Shown: positions 1 through 10,853, counted from the first letter of the stretch. The stretch is DNA of 64,000 nt from Poa pratensis (GCA_947311845.1 CAMZMU010000071.1:24684805-24748804), one strand, 5' to 3'. Notes: a model not told the origin generated them from the sequence alone. A program made the numbers and translations.

Positions 1-470
1 ATCATGCTTTCGAGCCTTTATTTTTTCTACTCACACGTTATATGATTGATGGGTCGTCAAAGAGAGCCGGACGCCACGACGCGCGACTCACCACTGGACT
101 CCCTGTTGTTGCAGTAAAATCACTATGGAATTGTTGTTTTCTCCCAAGTCGTCAGCCACTCGCAAAAAGTGAAAAGTAGTGCAGCCGGTTCAAGCCTAAC
201 TTGACAATGAAGCCGCACTCGGACTTTGTCACCATGGATACCACACGCGTCACGAACAAAAATCACGCGAGACACACTTGGTGAGGTCGCATGATCGACT
301 AAGCTCACAAAAAGCGAAAAACAAACAAAGTGATGATAAGCGCACAACAAGCATCAAGAAGTGCCAGAAATAAATCCTTAAGCTGCAGAGGCGCACGCTG
401 AAACGCAACCCGGCACTTAGCATACTTGTTCATTACATATATATTTTTCGCCCGCAGGCGATCAAACCTA
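1..470. other. Non-coding sequence at window edge
   Basis: No convincing gene, repeat or terminus is visible. By position it is Tat-element DNA downstream of the antisense gene. Confidence 0.4.
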
Positions 471-1393
471 ACTACTTCAAAATAACCCCTCTCATGAAAG
501 CAGGGGCATGACCTTCAGGAAGACGGAGCCGCCTGAGCGGAAGAAGTCGACGCCTCGTTCTCCGCAGCCTCCGGCGCCATAATCGAAGCCCTGGAGAACA
601 GGAACTCCGTTGCCGGCTCGATCTCCGCCACTTCGTCGAGCACGCTGTTGGGGGGCACCGCATCGAAGACGAACTCGGTGTGGTCGACCATCTTGGCAGC
701 TCGGCAGGCGTACGGGTGCAGAACTCGAAGACTGGCGCCATATCGACTTCTCGACCATCAGGTCGAGTCGGGATGCTAGCCATGATCTTGTCGACGTTCG
801 TCTGCGTGTACCGGCCGCGCATGAGCCCGAGCGCCACACACGCTCCGCTCCGGGCGGACGACTCCCGCACCCAGGTGATCACCTGGGGCATTAGCTCAAG
901 CACCCGCAGGACCCGGCAGACGGGCGCGGGACACCCCTCCTTGGAGACAGCGCCTGGACGACGGCGCTGGCCTTGTCATGCACGTCGCGAGCAAAGACGC
1001 CGATACGGCGAATATGCTTCGCCGACGTCGAGCCAGCCATCTCCTCGCCTACTCATCAGCGGTAAAAAGGAAGAAAATGAGCGAAGAATGGCCAAGAACA
1101 GTAATGAAATACATTGCAAAGAGGGAAAATCGTGACAAAACTCACCCCAGATGGCAACAACAAGATTCTCGAGCGGCTCGGCCAGCTCCTTCTACTCGCG
1201 CTCGGCCGCGACGGACTTGCGCTCGAGCTTCTCGAGATCCTCACCATAGCCTTTTGTGGCTTGGGTGAGGGCCGCGTCCGCCTCCTCCTTCTGCTTCCTC
1301 AGCCGCACGTAGGAGTCCTGCACGCGGCGAACGCCTTGGTGTGCCGGCTCTCCTGTGCGGTTAGCAGCCACTGATGCTCAGCGAGGGAGATGT

Positions 1394-1416
1394 CACTAGT
1401 ACAGAACGACACATCC
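1394..1416 (+). repeat. CACTA left terminal inverted repeat
   Basis: Begins CACTAGTACAGAACGACACA and continues ATC. It pairs with the right end at 4398-4420. The preceding TGT (1391-1393) is one copy of the target duplication. Confidence 0.88.
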
Positions 1417-1739
1417 GATACCCTTCTATGGAAACGGCACGAGTTAGGTGACGGAGAATCGCGCTTTCCGCGTGAGAAAACCCGCCCCGCCAGGCAAGCT
1501 GGCCCGCGTCCCGCCTTCATAGGCAACAGTCGCGAATTATTAACCGTTGCCGATATGTTGGTAACGGAGTTTCTTTCGACTCTGTTTGCGATATGTTCTT
1601 CAATGGCATCGGACATTTGCATACAACCGTTGGCGAGGTTGCTTATATAAAATTCCTTTTTTAGCACTATCTTGGATATTATAAAAGACTGTCGATTCGC
1701 CCTTGTTCCTCCGCTCCAGCTTGTTTTTACTCCGCACTC

Positions 1740-2420
1740 GTGTCCTCCATGGCCAAGAGCATGAGCTCGTCGGGGAGATCGAATGCGTCCTCCTGCTGCG
1801 CCGCCTGGGCCGGGTCAGATCTGCCGCTTGTGAAGTCCGTTTGCTGCCGCTGTCGGAACGCGATTCGTCGAGTGTCGCGTTCGGATCTGAACCCAGGCCG
1901 GATCTACTTCAAGTGTCCAAATCACAGGGTTAGTTTGACGCTTCGACCAGTTTTGATTGATTCTATTCTATGTGTGATGCTGATTTACCTCTGGATTCGA
2001 TTTACCATTTGGCAGGGGAGGGGCGAAGAGTATTCTGGGAGCTGTGATTTTTTTTTTTGGATTGAAGATTATGTTGAGATGCTGCTTGCTAATGGCGTCG
2101 AAGTGGAAGCTGCAGAGCTGGAAAATGTAGCCTTGATAGTCAAGAAGGCGAACATGGAGATGAAGCCGCACACTGCAGCAGCTCTAGCTGGTTTGGCATG
2201 GAGCCCAACAAACACTTCGACTAAATCTGACCATGTTGTTGCTGTGCGCAAGGAGCGGCATAAAGGAACAGAAATAGCTCAGTTAAATGTTCTAGTGAGC
2301 ATTGCTAGAATGATTTTGTGTGTTTGTGTGCTGCTGTTAGGTGTGAACTTGTATGCAGCAATGAAAATCAGTAGAATGTTAGGTTCGTATGCAGCTATGC
2401 AAATCAGTACAATGTATTAG
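1740..2420 (+). CDS. GRF-type zinc-finger, membrane-anchored protein (CACTA cargo)
   Basis: The likely mature product is about 197 residues from two exons, 1740-1928 and 2016-2420, with an 87-bp GT-AG intron. The intron is a multiple of three and has no stop, so the unspliced frame also reads through (226 residues). The exon junction joins the two halves of a GRF zinc finger: CCRC, then NPGRIYFKCP in exon 1, and SGSCDFFFWIEDY in exon 2. GRF fingers bind single-stranded nucleic acid in other proteins. A short helical part follows (VEAAELENVALIVKKANMEM). Near the C-terminus there is a hydrophobic segment, ILCVCVLLLGVNLYAA, probably membrane-spanning. Small GRF plus coiled-coil plus membrane-segment proteins are common in grasses. 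Whether this copy is expressed is unknown. The FFFW codons lie in an 11-T run, a likely site for length errors. Confidence 0.6.
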   Translation: MSSMAKSMSSSGRSNASSCCAAWAGSDLPLVKSVCCRCRNAIRRVSRSDLNPGRIYFKCPNHRVSLTLRPVLIDSILCVMLIYLWIRFTIWQGRGEEYSGSCDFFFWIEDYVEMLLANGVEVEAAELENVALIVKKANMEMKPHTAAALAGLAWSPTNTSTKSDHVVAVRKERHKGTEIAQLNVLVSIARMILCVCVLLLGVNLYAAMKISRMLGSYAAMQISTMY

Positions 2421-2666
2421 GTTCGTATGCACTTTCAAAATCACTAGAATGTATTATGTTCGTATGCAGCTACGGAAATCAGTAGCACATAGTAGTTGTG
2501 AACTTGTATCCAATGGAAACGGTTATATAAAATGTCTGTTGCCAATTGGGTGCCTATAAATGTACTGGCGAAGCAAAGCCCCATCAGTCTCATTCTCAAT
2601 CCCTCACTGTCCATCTTTCAACCCTAGCCGCCGCACATTGTAGCTTTTTACTCTCCTCACTCTCTC

Positions 2667-3290
2667 ATGGCTTCCTCTGCCGGCGCTTCTAGATCTCGCC
2701 ATCGCAGCCGCGGCTCTAACGGCCGCACCGATCTAGCTGCATCTGTTCGTGATAGGGCAAATCTGGAGGCGGCTGTGATGCGGGAGGTGCGCGAGCACGT
2801 CAGGCTCATCACCTCCGGTGATGCCCCGCGTCCTCTGGGCCACGCGGAGCTGGATCAGATCATTCATCGGGTGGTGATGCAACAGTTGTGGCGGATCCGC
2901 CGTCAACGGAGGCCGCCGTCGACGGAGGAGGAGGTGGCCGATCTGGAGGCGACGTTCCCGGTGGAGGAGGTGGCGTCCACGGTGGAGGAGGTGGCCGATC
3001 TGGAGGCGACGTCCCCGGTGGAGGAGGTGGCATCAACGGTGGAGGAGGTGGACGATCTGGAGGCGCCGTCCACGGTGGAGGAGGTGGCCGATCTGGAGGC
3101 GCCGTCGACGGAGGAGGAGGTGGCCGATCTGGAGGCGACGTCCCCGGTGGAGGAGGTGGCGTCCAAGGTGGAGGAGGTTGCCGATCTGGAGGCGCCGTCC
3201 ATGGTGGACGAGGTGGCCGATCTGGAGGCGCCGTCCACGGAGGAGGAGGTGGCCGATCTCAAGGCGCCGTCCACGAAGAAGAAAATGTGA
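2667..3290 (+). CDS. Acidic tandem-repeat ORF inside the CACTA element
   Basis: A 207-residue open frame. Residues 1-85 are basic and look like ordinary coding sequence (helical, with LEAAVMREVREHVRLI). From about residue 88 the protein is a repeat of EEVADLEAPSTV-like units of 12 residues, sometimes with an extra 7-residue EEVASTV piece, and it ends in a lysine tail (KKKM). I do not recognise a family. TATA-like sequences (TATATAAA and TATAAATG) lie at about 2525-2565, a plausible promoter distance. Because the repeat has no stops in other frames either, the open length alone is weak evidence for a protein. The non-repeat N-terminal half is the better support. Confidence 0.35.
   Translation: MASSAGASRSRHRSRGSNGRTDLAASVRDRANLEAAVMREVREHVRLITSGDAPRPLGHAELDQIIHRVVMQQLWRIRRQRRPPSTEEEVADLEATFPVEEVASTVEEVADLEATSPVEEVASTVEEVDDLEAPSTVEEVADLEAPSTEEEVADLEATSPVEEVASKVEEVADLEAPSMVDEVADLEAPSTEEEVADLKAPSTKKKM
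2915..3285 (+). repeat. GC-rich coding minisatellite
   Basis: About ten diverged copies of a 36-bp unit around GAGGTGGCCGATCTGGAGG, some with an added 21-bp piece. Unit lengths are multiples of three, so one plus frame is acidic, a second is glycine-rich (GGGGRSGG) and a minus frame is Ser/Thr-rich. None of the three contains stops. Confidence 0.85.
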
Positions 3291-3334
3291 GGTCTAAATC
3301 GCTCAGCTCATGAACTAGTTCATCAATTGGTTTT

Positions 3335-3490
3335 ATATAGAACTTGTCTAGTATATAGAACTTGTCTAGTATATAGAAAACTCGTCTAGTATCTTGCACT
3401 TTATTGTTTCTGTCTAGTTTTCTAGTCTAGCATAGAAAACTTGTCTAGTATATAGAAAATTTGTCTAGTATCTTGCACTATTTTAAAGTC
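3335..3490 (+). repeat. Short AT-rich direct repeats
   Basis: Several imperfect copies of AACTTGTCTAGTATATAGAA follow the minisatellite ORF, inside the CACTA element. Probably non-coding satellite-like expansion. Confidence 0.65.
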
Positions 3491-4397
3491 TAGTAGGGTG
3501 AATTAATTTTCAACACTTTGTAGTACTACCGATGATGAATAGATCCAGTCACAACTTTTTGTCAATGTGTTAATCCTCGTTATTGTTTTGTGTAGCTACT
3601 GTATGAAGTAATAGTATTTCGGCGACACTGTATAAAAAATGGTGAGGCTCTTGAAGGAAACATCACCTTCAAGTTATGCCTCCAAATCGTTGGATCGGAC
3701 TGCAAGCACACGGATATAGGCGCTTAAAGGTGTGAACTGTTTTCACATTAAATTATATCTATGTCATGTAGCATCATATTTTGGCTCTTCTCTAACTATC
3801 AATCCATGTATTTTTATCCAGAAGCACAAAGCTGATCCGAACAAACTTTAAATGTGCTACTTATAAAGTGGGATTATATTTCGTCGACACCGTCCAAGAT
3901 GGAGCAAGCCTCGGTACGAAGAATTTGGCAATTTCGCTTGGTGTAGTTTCTGTTTTTTCAGTTTCTCCGGCTATTTTGTGGATGTGTGTTTAGGGAGCAA
4001 GCCTTAGCTGCAGTTTAGGGAGGCATGAGAATGATAGGATTAGCGAAGCATGTGTAACTCATCTTTTGATGCTATGTAATGGTGACAATTGTTATATAAG
4101 TTATGAACGGTTTTGCTAGCAACTTTGTGCTTCTGCTGTGATATTTTGAATGTCAATTGGCAACTGTATTGCTGTCGTAGGCTTATGAAAAAACCTCAAT
4201 GCAAACGAGCAAAACAGAATCTCCGTTTCTGATGTCCAGATACATCGGCAACGGAGACTGGATGGCAACCGTAGCCAAAATCAAGCCTCATCGGTGACGG
4301 TTTTTCGTGTCCGTTGCCGATGAGAGCCTTCACATCAGTAACAGGGTCGTGGACACGGAACCTTTCTCCGTTGCCGAAGGGGTTTTTGGCCTGTTTC
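3491..4397. other. CACTA right-hand non-coding region with subterminal repeats
   Basis: No gene is supported between 3491 and about 4200. From about 4200 to 4397 there are several copies in both orientations of a CCGTTGCCGATG / CATCGGCAACGG-like motif, as expected for transposase-binding subterminal repeats of CACTA elements. Matching motifs occur near the left end (about 1540-1625, with CCGTTGCCGATATG). Confidence 0.5.
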
Positions 4398-4420
4398 CGA
4401 TGTGTCGTTCTGTACTAGCG
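4398..4420 (-). repeat. CACTA right terminal inverted repeat (mutated CACTA)
   Basis: On the minus strand it reads CGCTAGTACAGAACGACACA. The second base differs from the left end, turning the diagnostic CACTA into CGCTA. The following TGT (4421-4423) is the second target-duplication copy. The altered terminal base may reduce transposase recognition, which is inference. Confidence 0.85.
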
Positions 4421-7399
4421 TGTAACCATCGCGCGCCTTCGTCAGCTCCTCCTGAAGGCGGCGGGTCTCGTTCTGCTCGGCTTCCAGGAGCCACACAAGC
4501 TCCTGCAACAAGATGGCGACAGTCAAAACACAGAAAAATACACGAGGGCCACGCTCCGGGTTACAGCGACATCAGCGCTAACCCGGGGGCTAGCCCCGCA
4601 CTTCAAAATTCTACACCGAGTATGTAACTCGGGGACTGCGCCCAGAGTTGCGTCTACATCGACACTCCGCAACCCGGGGGCTCACCCTGACAAGCATGCC
4701 GAGTCTGAAACTCGGGGGCTGCGCCCCGAATTGCCTCTACCACAGCATCGGCAACTCGGGGGCTACGCCACTAGTCAAAAACACCGCAACCAGACAACTA
4801 TAAAGACCCAAGCCGCATTCTACAAATGCGACTCGGGCCTTGGGGGCTACATATATACTATGGATGCAACATGTACAAAGAAAAATTTCTACGTACCTGG
4901 TGCGCATCCATGGCCGTCTGGATGGCGGCTCGGAAGCTCGGCCGGGACGAAGAGGAGCCCGGGGTGGAGCTCGGGGGCTGACCAGTCAGCCCACCCAAGG
5001 AGGAAGCCGCCGCAGCGGCTCGAGTTGTCGTCATCACCAGTGCCGACTCGGTCACAAGCGCGGCATTGTTCGTGCCAGCCGGCACGGAGTCATCAATAGT
5101 GGCCCCCTCGTTCGTAGGGGGCACAATCACTTCATCGCCTCCGCCGGTGAAAGGCGGAGGAGTCGGCGCCCTCGCAACGGGCTCCGCGGCGCGCACAGCG
5201 GCTCCCGCCCGCGGGGGGTTCACCTGCGCATCCTCCATGTCGCTGAGGGACGCGTCCTCAGCCCTGCGACACTCGCACGGGTCAAATTCAAGATAATGAC
5301 GCTAACAAAACTGTGGGCGTGGCTCAGCAACTGACCTTTCACCTGCAGGCGGCAGAGTCGAGGTACGGATCCCCGGGAGCGAGGCGCAGGGGGCGAGTCG
5401 GCACGACCCGTCGCGGGGATGTCCCGCAAGGCCTTTTGTCGCCGCTCAGCAACAATGGTGCGCTGCGCGGCGGTCGCCACCGATCGCTCTGGTGGCGGCG
5501 GCGTCGAGCTCACTGACCTCGAGCGCTTGGACTGGGGCCCGGCATCCTCAGACGCGGGCCTGCTCCTCCGCCGGATGCACAGCGGCTGATCGTCTTCATC
5601 TTCATCGTCAAGCGCCGGGTTCTTGGACCCGGTGCGTTCTACTCTTCCTTCTTCTCCTTCCTCGCCCTCAGACAAGATGGGGATCGGCTGGCGGGAGGAG
5701 AAGGAGGCCATGTTGGTGTTGTCGCCCTCGTCATCGGAGTCATGCTCGACAACGTCGTTAGGGCCGGCAAGCACCGCACGAGCGTCACCACGGATCGGAG
5801 GCAAACCGACGAGCGACCGGAACTCCTGAACTCAGCAAGCAGGAGAGATCGGTATATAAAGACCAAGAAAAGGAAGGCGAGGCGAATCGTCAAGTAAAAG
5901 GACTCACCCATGGAGCCGGATGCTTGGCGTTGAGGGCCTCCAAGCCGCCCACGTCCCACTCAGGCGCCGGGTGGACGGTAATCCGCTTCATCCGGTGCGT
6001 GAATTGCTCTACTGTCTGGAATCGCGACGGGTCGTGGCGCTGCGGGTCCTTCAGCCCCGTGTACTCGCACATCAGCGAGGGGCGACGCTGCAGGGGCGCG
6101 ATCTTCTTTTTCACCCAGGAGGCGATGAGGTTGAGACCCGTCAGCCCCTGGGACTTCAGCTCTTGGAGCCCCGATCTCGCTGTTGGGAGCCGGCTCCCGC
6201 ATGTAGAAGCCGGTCTTCCTCCAGTACATCTTGGGGAGAAGGCCCAGATCCAAATAATCCACGTCGCCATGGAGTTGGAAGTTGAGGCCGCCGCAAGGCG
6301 GCATATCGCCGCCCTTCCCAGCTTGGCGTGGAAGATCCACAGCCACAGCGGGAAGAAGGTGGCGCACCCGAAGTAGCCCTCGCACAGGGCCACGAAGCAG
6401 GCGAGGTGGAGAATGGAGTTGGGCGTCAGGTCATGTACCTGCAACCCGAAGAAGTCGAGGAAGCGTCGGAAGAACTCCGACGTGGGGAACCCAAGCCCGC
6501 GCTCGAGGAACGCAAGGAAGACGACGAACTCGCCCGGCGACGGCCGCGGACGCGGATCCGCGGTGGCGATGCGCCACCGACCCTCCGACGCCGGCGGCAA
6601 CAAGCCCTCGCTGGCGGCCTGCTCCAGCGCCTGCGCTGTCACCGAGGATCGCTCCCACTTGCTCCTTGGCGCACCATCTTGGCCGTGAGGGAGAGGGAGG
6701 AACAGGAGTGCCCGATGGCGGCAATGGCGAAGTGACGCGGCGCTCGGGCGTGAGCAGCTCTGAGCCGAAGGAGCGGCCAGCGCGAGAAGGGAGAGGAGTG
6801 GAGTGCGTACCCCTCAGCCGCACTCCCTCGCCTCCTAAATAGGCGCCGTGAGTGGAGCCGTTACCGCAGTAAATGGATGCACCCACGTCCCGCATTAATC
6901 GCCACGTCGCGCAACGCCTCGGTTCCTGCACGACGCCTCGGTTTCTGCGGGAACGTGCCGGAGAGTTCGGCCCGGATTTGGCCACGTCGCCCTGTCACGA
7001 CTCTTCTGACCATTGGATCAGGCGCGTGCGGGTCAAAACATCATCATTGCCACTGCTCCATCCCGAGGTGGAGGCAGTCGATACACCGTCAAGTCCCATC
7101 AATCGACTCGGCATCAGATGGACAAACACTACAGGACAAGCGGTCAAAGATGCCATGACGTCAGCCGGAGAATACGAGGCGATAACCCGCACGAAGGTGA
7201 GTCGGCATGGCCAACGTCCCAACGGGCACGAGCCGGCATAAAACAAAACTTGAGTCAGACCGGACGTTGACATGCCAAAATCCAGCACTCCGAGCCTTTG
7301 TTCTCTCTTTGTTTCAGGAGTTCGTTCACCGACATGACCCGGCAGCTCGCAAGACGAAAGCCAAGCCGGAGGCGAGTCCATGACGAACTCGGGGGCTAA

Positions 7400-7932
7400 T
7401 GATGGGGGGATGCCCAACCGGGTAGGCCCAAAACCCCGAGTCGGCTCACAAGGCCGGGTGGCCCAAAGCCCACCCGAGAGCACCTTCCAGGATACCGGGT
7501 CCCCGAGGATCCCGGTATGACGGCTCGGGAAGGCGGCAGCGGATATCTCCAAATCGGTTTACGATCTGCGTATCCCGAAGAGTGCGCCTCAAGCAGCCGC
7601 ACTTGTAGGCAGGATAGCTAGCGCCGCCAGCGGCACCCGTCATTTCCCTGTAAACCCTAGCCGGCTCCCTATATAAAGCCGGCAAGGTGCAACCCTAGAG
7701 AGAGACTCATCTCATTCCATAGCCTTCGGAGCACCCGCAAGCTCTGTTGCGCACACCATTGTACACCCCGTTCAGATCCAATACATATAAGCAGGAGTAG
7801 GTCTTTACCTCATACATAGGGGCCGAACCTGGGTAACTCTGCGTGTGCTACCTCTTTGTGAAACCTACATTGCCTGGCTCACACCCGAGTTAAGCCACCC
7901 CCTATGGCATCTGTCGTGACTAACCCACGACA
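7400..7932 (+). repeat. 3' LTR of the Tat-lineage element
   Basis: 533 bp, starting TGATGGGG and ending CCCACGACA. The ACTCGGGGGCTA purine tract lies directly before it. Inside it CTATATAAAGC at about 7669-7680 is a good TATA box. The right edge is also fixed by coding sequence of a different element resuming immediately afterwards. Confidence 0.75.
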
Positions 7933-7937
7933 GTTAA

Positions 7938-8466
7938 CCAAGCAGGTTTTGGTTCTTATATTGCTAATCATGTTTTAAAAGAAAAGATTGCTAGGTACAA
8001 CCAAGAAGCTATGATACCACCTAAGCTTGGGGATATATGGATTCCCAAAGTACTAGTAACCATTGGAAAAGAGACACACCATGCTATATTAGATCTAGGA
8101 TCTAGTGTCTCTGTTTTATCTAAAGAATTATATGAAGTACTTGAATTAAAGAATCTTGAAAAATGCTCTATTGAACTTGCACTTGCTGATGATTCCATTA
8201 AACATGCTTTAGGAAAAGTAAGTGATGTTATGGTAGAGTTGCATATGACATTTGTACCTGTTGATTTTCTAATCATGGATATGGGGAATAAAACCTCTAG
8301 TCCAATTATTCTTGGAAGACCTTTTCTTCGTACCACAGGTGCTATCATTGATTCAAAAGAAGGGAATGTGAAGTTTCAGTTTCCACACAAGAAGTGCATG
8401 GAACACTTCCCAAGGAAGAGGGACACATCAAAGTTCAAGCTCCCTCATGAGCTTCGTCCACAATAA
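7938..8466 (+). CDS. Partial retrotransposon polyprotein with aspartic protease domain
   Basis: An open frame from the Tat insertion edge to a stop at 8464-8466; the upstream gag part is off the window. The protease centre is AILDLGSSVSVLSKELYEVL, where D-L-G-S-S replaces the usual D-T/S-G-A/S-S, as is common in Athila-type proteases. A second conserved block, PIILGRPFLRTTGAIIDSKE, follows about 75 residues later and is the usual hydrophobic-hydrophobic-Gly partner segment. The frame then ends after a lysine-rich tail and no reverse transcriptase follows. The protein would process Gag in an active element. This fragment lacks its start and is not expected to work. Confidence 0.75.
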
Positions 8467-10853
8467 ATATCAAGTAAGAAGCCTAGCTACATGGCTATAA
8501 AGAAAGCGCTTTACGGGAGGCAACCCGGTTGTTTTTATTTTTGATTTTCTTTGTGTCCTCTTGCTGTAACAAGAGACTTAGTTTTTAGTTTTGTTTCTGG
8601 AATTTTTAATAAAGTGCCAAGTTTTACCTATTTTGGTTTGAAAAAGTTGCTATTTGCATTCGGAGATTTTATTCCAGCACGAATCTGTGCACGGTATGAT
8701 TTTTAATTCCTATTCTGTAACTCCGAATGAGCTGATATTTGAACTGTAGTTGCAACTTTTCATCCTCTGTAAGCATGAATTTTTCAGAATTTTTCGACAT
8801 ATTTAAGTAGGGTAGAAAAATACGTTTTGCTGCTGCTGTTTTTCTGGACAGATTCTGTCCCATTTTGTTTGATGCATTCTTTGAACTTTTAACTTGAATC
8901 TTTTTGATCCAATTGAGTTTATAAGTAGGCATACAACATTATACACTTTCTGGACATTCATATGAATTTTTGTTTAAGGATTTTATGCAGCAAGCAATTC
9001 GTTTGTCTATCACTACTAATGTCACCCCACAGAAAAGAAATGGGAGAAACGGTGTTTTGAAGTTTTTTCACAGGGATTAGAGGAGATGCACCAAGAGCTA
9101 TCCAAGGATGGTGAAGACCATAAGCTTGGGGATGTGAAGACAACCCCACTGGACCAACACACTCTCGGTTTGCACACGTCTAACTTCTGTTTTTCGATCA
9201 ATGCACTTTATCGCATAAACTTGGAGCGTCTTTTATTTGCTTTTTATTTCGGTTTGATTTTTGTTTGTCTTGAGACCACCACTATCATTTATATATGAGA
9301 GAGCTACTGGAAATTTGGGTTGAATTAAGTTGGATGCTATTAAAAAGATTGGGAAAGGGATGTTTGAGTTGATTCAAAAAGATACATATAGTTGCATGAT
9401 TCATATGCTTTTAATGAATATTAATTTGCAAGTGTTTTATCAAGAGCTATCTTTTATTCATGTTTTGATGCTGAATGTTACTTTACTTTGTTTAACATGG
9501 ATTGGTTAGTTCTATGGACACTTATGCATGCATTTAGACGGTCAACTTTCTCCCTCTTGCTAGCCCAAAAATTCCAACAAGTAAAAACTTGTTTTCCAAC
9601 ACCTTCAACCAAAGTTTTTCCAGTGAGTCCACCATATCTACCTATTAGCTTTATGCTATTCCGAGTATGTTTATCATGTTATTTTGTATTATCTATACTT
9701 CTGAATTAAAATGCTTATGTTATTGATTGTTATGGGAAAAGTTGGTTAAAGAGCTCTCACGAACTTGATGCACACCTTACTTTTATTGCACTTAATAAAC
9801 ATGACCCATTGTGATTAAAATTATGAAGTTGTGAGCTTGACAAGAGTCTTGGTTGGGAGTTAGCTCATATGTGCTGTCACATGGCAAGCTTTCAACGTGC
9901 TCTTTATATTTAGTTGATATCATGTACTTTTGTTTATGGATGCTTATCATGGTGCCAAATAAATGCGGAAACTTAGTAAGTTTAATGAGTTTGTATAAAT
10001 GGCTAGAGAGACGCCTGGGCCGCTAATCTAAGCCATGCATCATTCATGGTGGAAATTTACTTACATGCTATGGTGAACCTTCAGTGATGCACCCCACAAT
10101 AAAAAGCTATACCAATAGTAAATAAAAAGGGTGTGGAGATTGTTCATTTTGTTTGTTTGTCTTGTCATTTTGACATGGGCTTGTTCCATGTCCTGGGACA
10201 AGAGGTACCCCAGTTGACGCTCTTGATGACGCTATTATATTACTTACAATGACCTTAACTTGAACTTGCTTTTGTGTCCCAAGTTGAGTAACACCGTGGT
10301 GTAGGTACTCGTATTCACGGGGCATGAGACATTCAACCCATACTTTGTCAAGCATACTACTCATATTTGCTTTCACTTTAAACTTTAACCATTCAAGATG
10401 CTATGATAGGGGTAATGAGAGCTTGACACCAATGAATACCACATTGCAAACATTAACTTAAGTAGAAGCATTTGGAAGTTAGATGAAACTTATTCATGTT
10501 TTACCTCTACTCATTATATATCTTTCCAAAGTGTCCACCTTTTATATTCAGATTTACAAGAATACTCTATGACCATTATAGGATGTTTTTACTTTTCATT
10601 ATGCATACATTTGGTCCATAGTACTTTCTTCTATGTTACACTTTGTGAATTATCATTGAACATCCTTACATTGAATATTTGATATCACTTCATAATCTAT
10701 CTTGTATATTGCTACTCCTTTGAAGAATGAATCATTTGACTCTATGTAGCAATAGTAATCATCTTTGATATCCTTTGATAGTATTAAATTGCAAAGTCCA
10801 TGTTAGTTTTATCACCTTCATACTCGAGGACGAGTATAGGTTAAGCTTGGGGA
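8467..10853. other. Non-coding internal region of the Athila-like element
   Basis: AT-rich sequence without a supported gene. Just after the protease stop it carries GCGCTTTACGGGAGGCAACC, a phrase typical of Triticeae Athila-like elements. It ends in a purine-rich tract before the LTR. Confidence 0.6.

Larger units (their letters stand above)
1394..4420 (+). mobile_element. CACTA (En/Spm-type) DNA transposon, non-autonomous
   Basis: The element is 3027 bp. It begins CACTAGTACAGAACGACACA and its right end is the inverted copy with one change in the first five bases (CGCTA for CACTA). A 3-bp target duplication TGT flanks it at 1391-1393 and 4421-4423, as expected for CACTA elements. Removing the element plus one TGT restores a continuous antisense coiled-coil reading frame of the host Tat element, which fixes both ends independently. 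Both ends carry subterminal copies of a CCGTTGCCGATG-like motif, also typical. No transposase is visible. Instead it carries a GRF zinc-finger gene (1740-2420) and an acidic tandem-repeat ORF (2667-3290), so it must depend on a transposase from elsewhere. Confidence 0.88.
515..6745 (-). pseudogene. Antisense gypsy-type transposon gene (PF04195-like), broken
   Basis: This is the extra antisense gene of the Tat element, read right to left. The N-terminal part (about 6640-5900) holds the plant-specific gypsy-type transposon domain, seen as FPTSEFFRRFLDFFGLQVHD followed by an LHLACFVALCEGYFG stretch. Apparent introns start at GTGAGT after a HPAPW stretch near 5910 and at CAG|GTGAAAG near 5347. 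Further exons give an acidic, proline/serine-rich middle (5804-4880) and a coiled coil (4500-4430, then 1390-1130, with QKEEADAALTQATKGYG). The C-terminus ends ASTSSAQAAPSS with the stop at 515-517. The gene is dead. The reading frame changes several times (near 6340, 6180, 1330 and 720), there is a stop near 1180, and the CACTA element at 1394-4420 splits a coiled-coil exon. Function of this protein family is unknown. Confidence 0.7.
1..7932 (+). mobile_element. 3' part of Tat-lineage Ty3/gypsy LTR retrotransposon
   Basis: Only the 3' end of the element is in the window; its gag-pol and 5' LTR would lie to the left. Support: a 3' LTR at 7400-7932, a purine-rich tract (ACTCGGGGGCTA) directly before it, and upstream an antisense spliced gene with the plant gypsy-type transposon domain (PF04195-like). 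Extra antisense ORFs between pol and the 3' LTR are a known feature of Tat-lineage elements in grasses. A CACTA element interrupts it at 1394-4420. The Tat element itself sits inside an Athila-like element, whose protease coding frame resumes right after 7932. Bases 1-514 lie downstream of the antisense gene and show no coding signal; I assign them to this element by position only. Confidence 0.7.

Noticed and set aside
2915..3285. Regular repeats resembling a CRISPR-like array
   Set aside because: The units are contiguous and diverged with no unique spacers, and the DNA is plant nuclear. It is a coding minisatellite.
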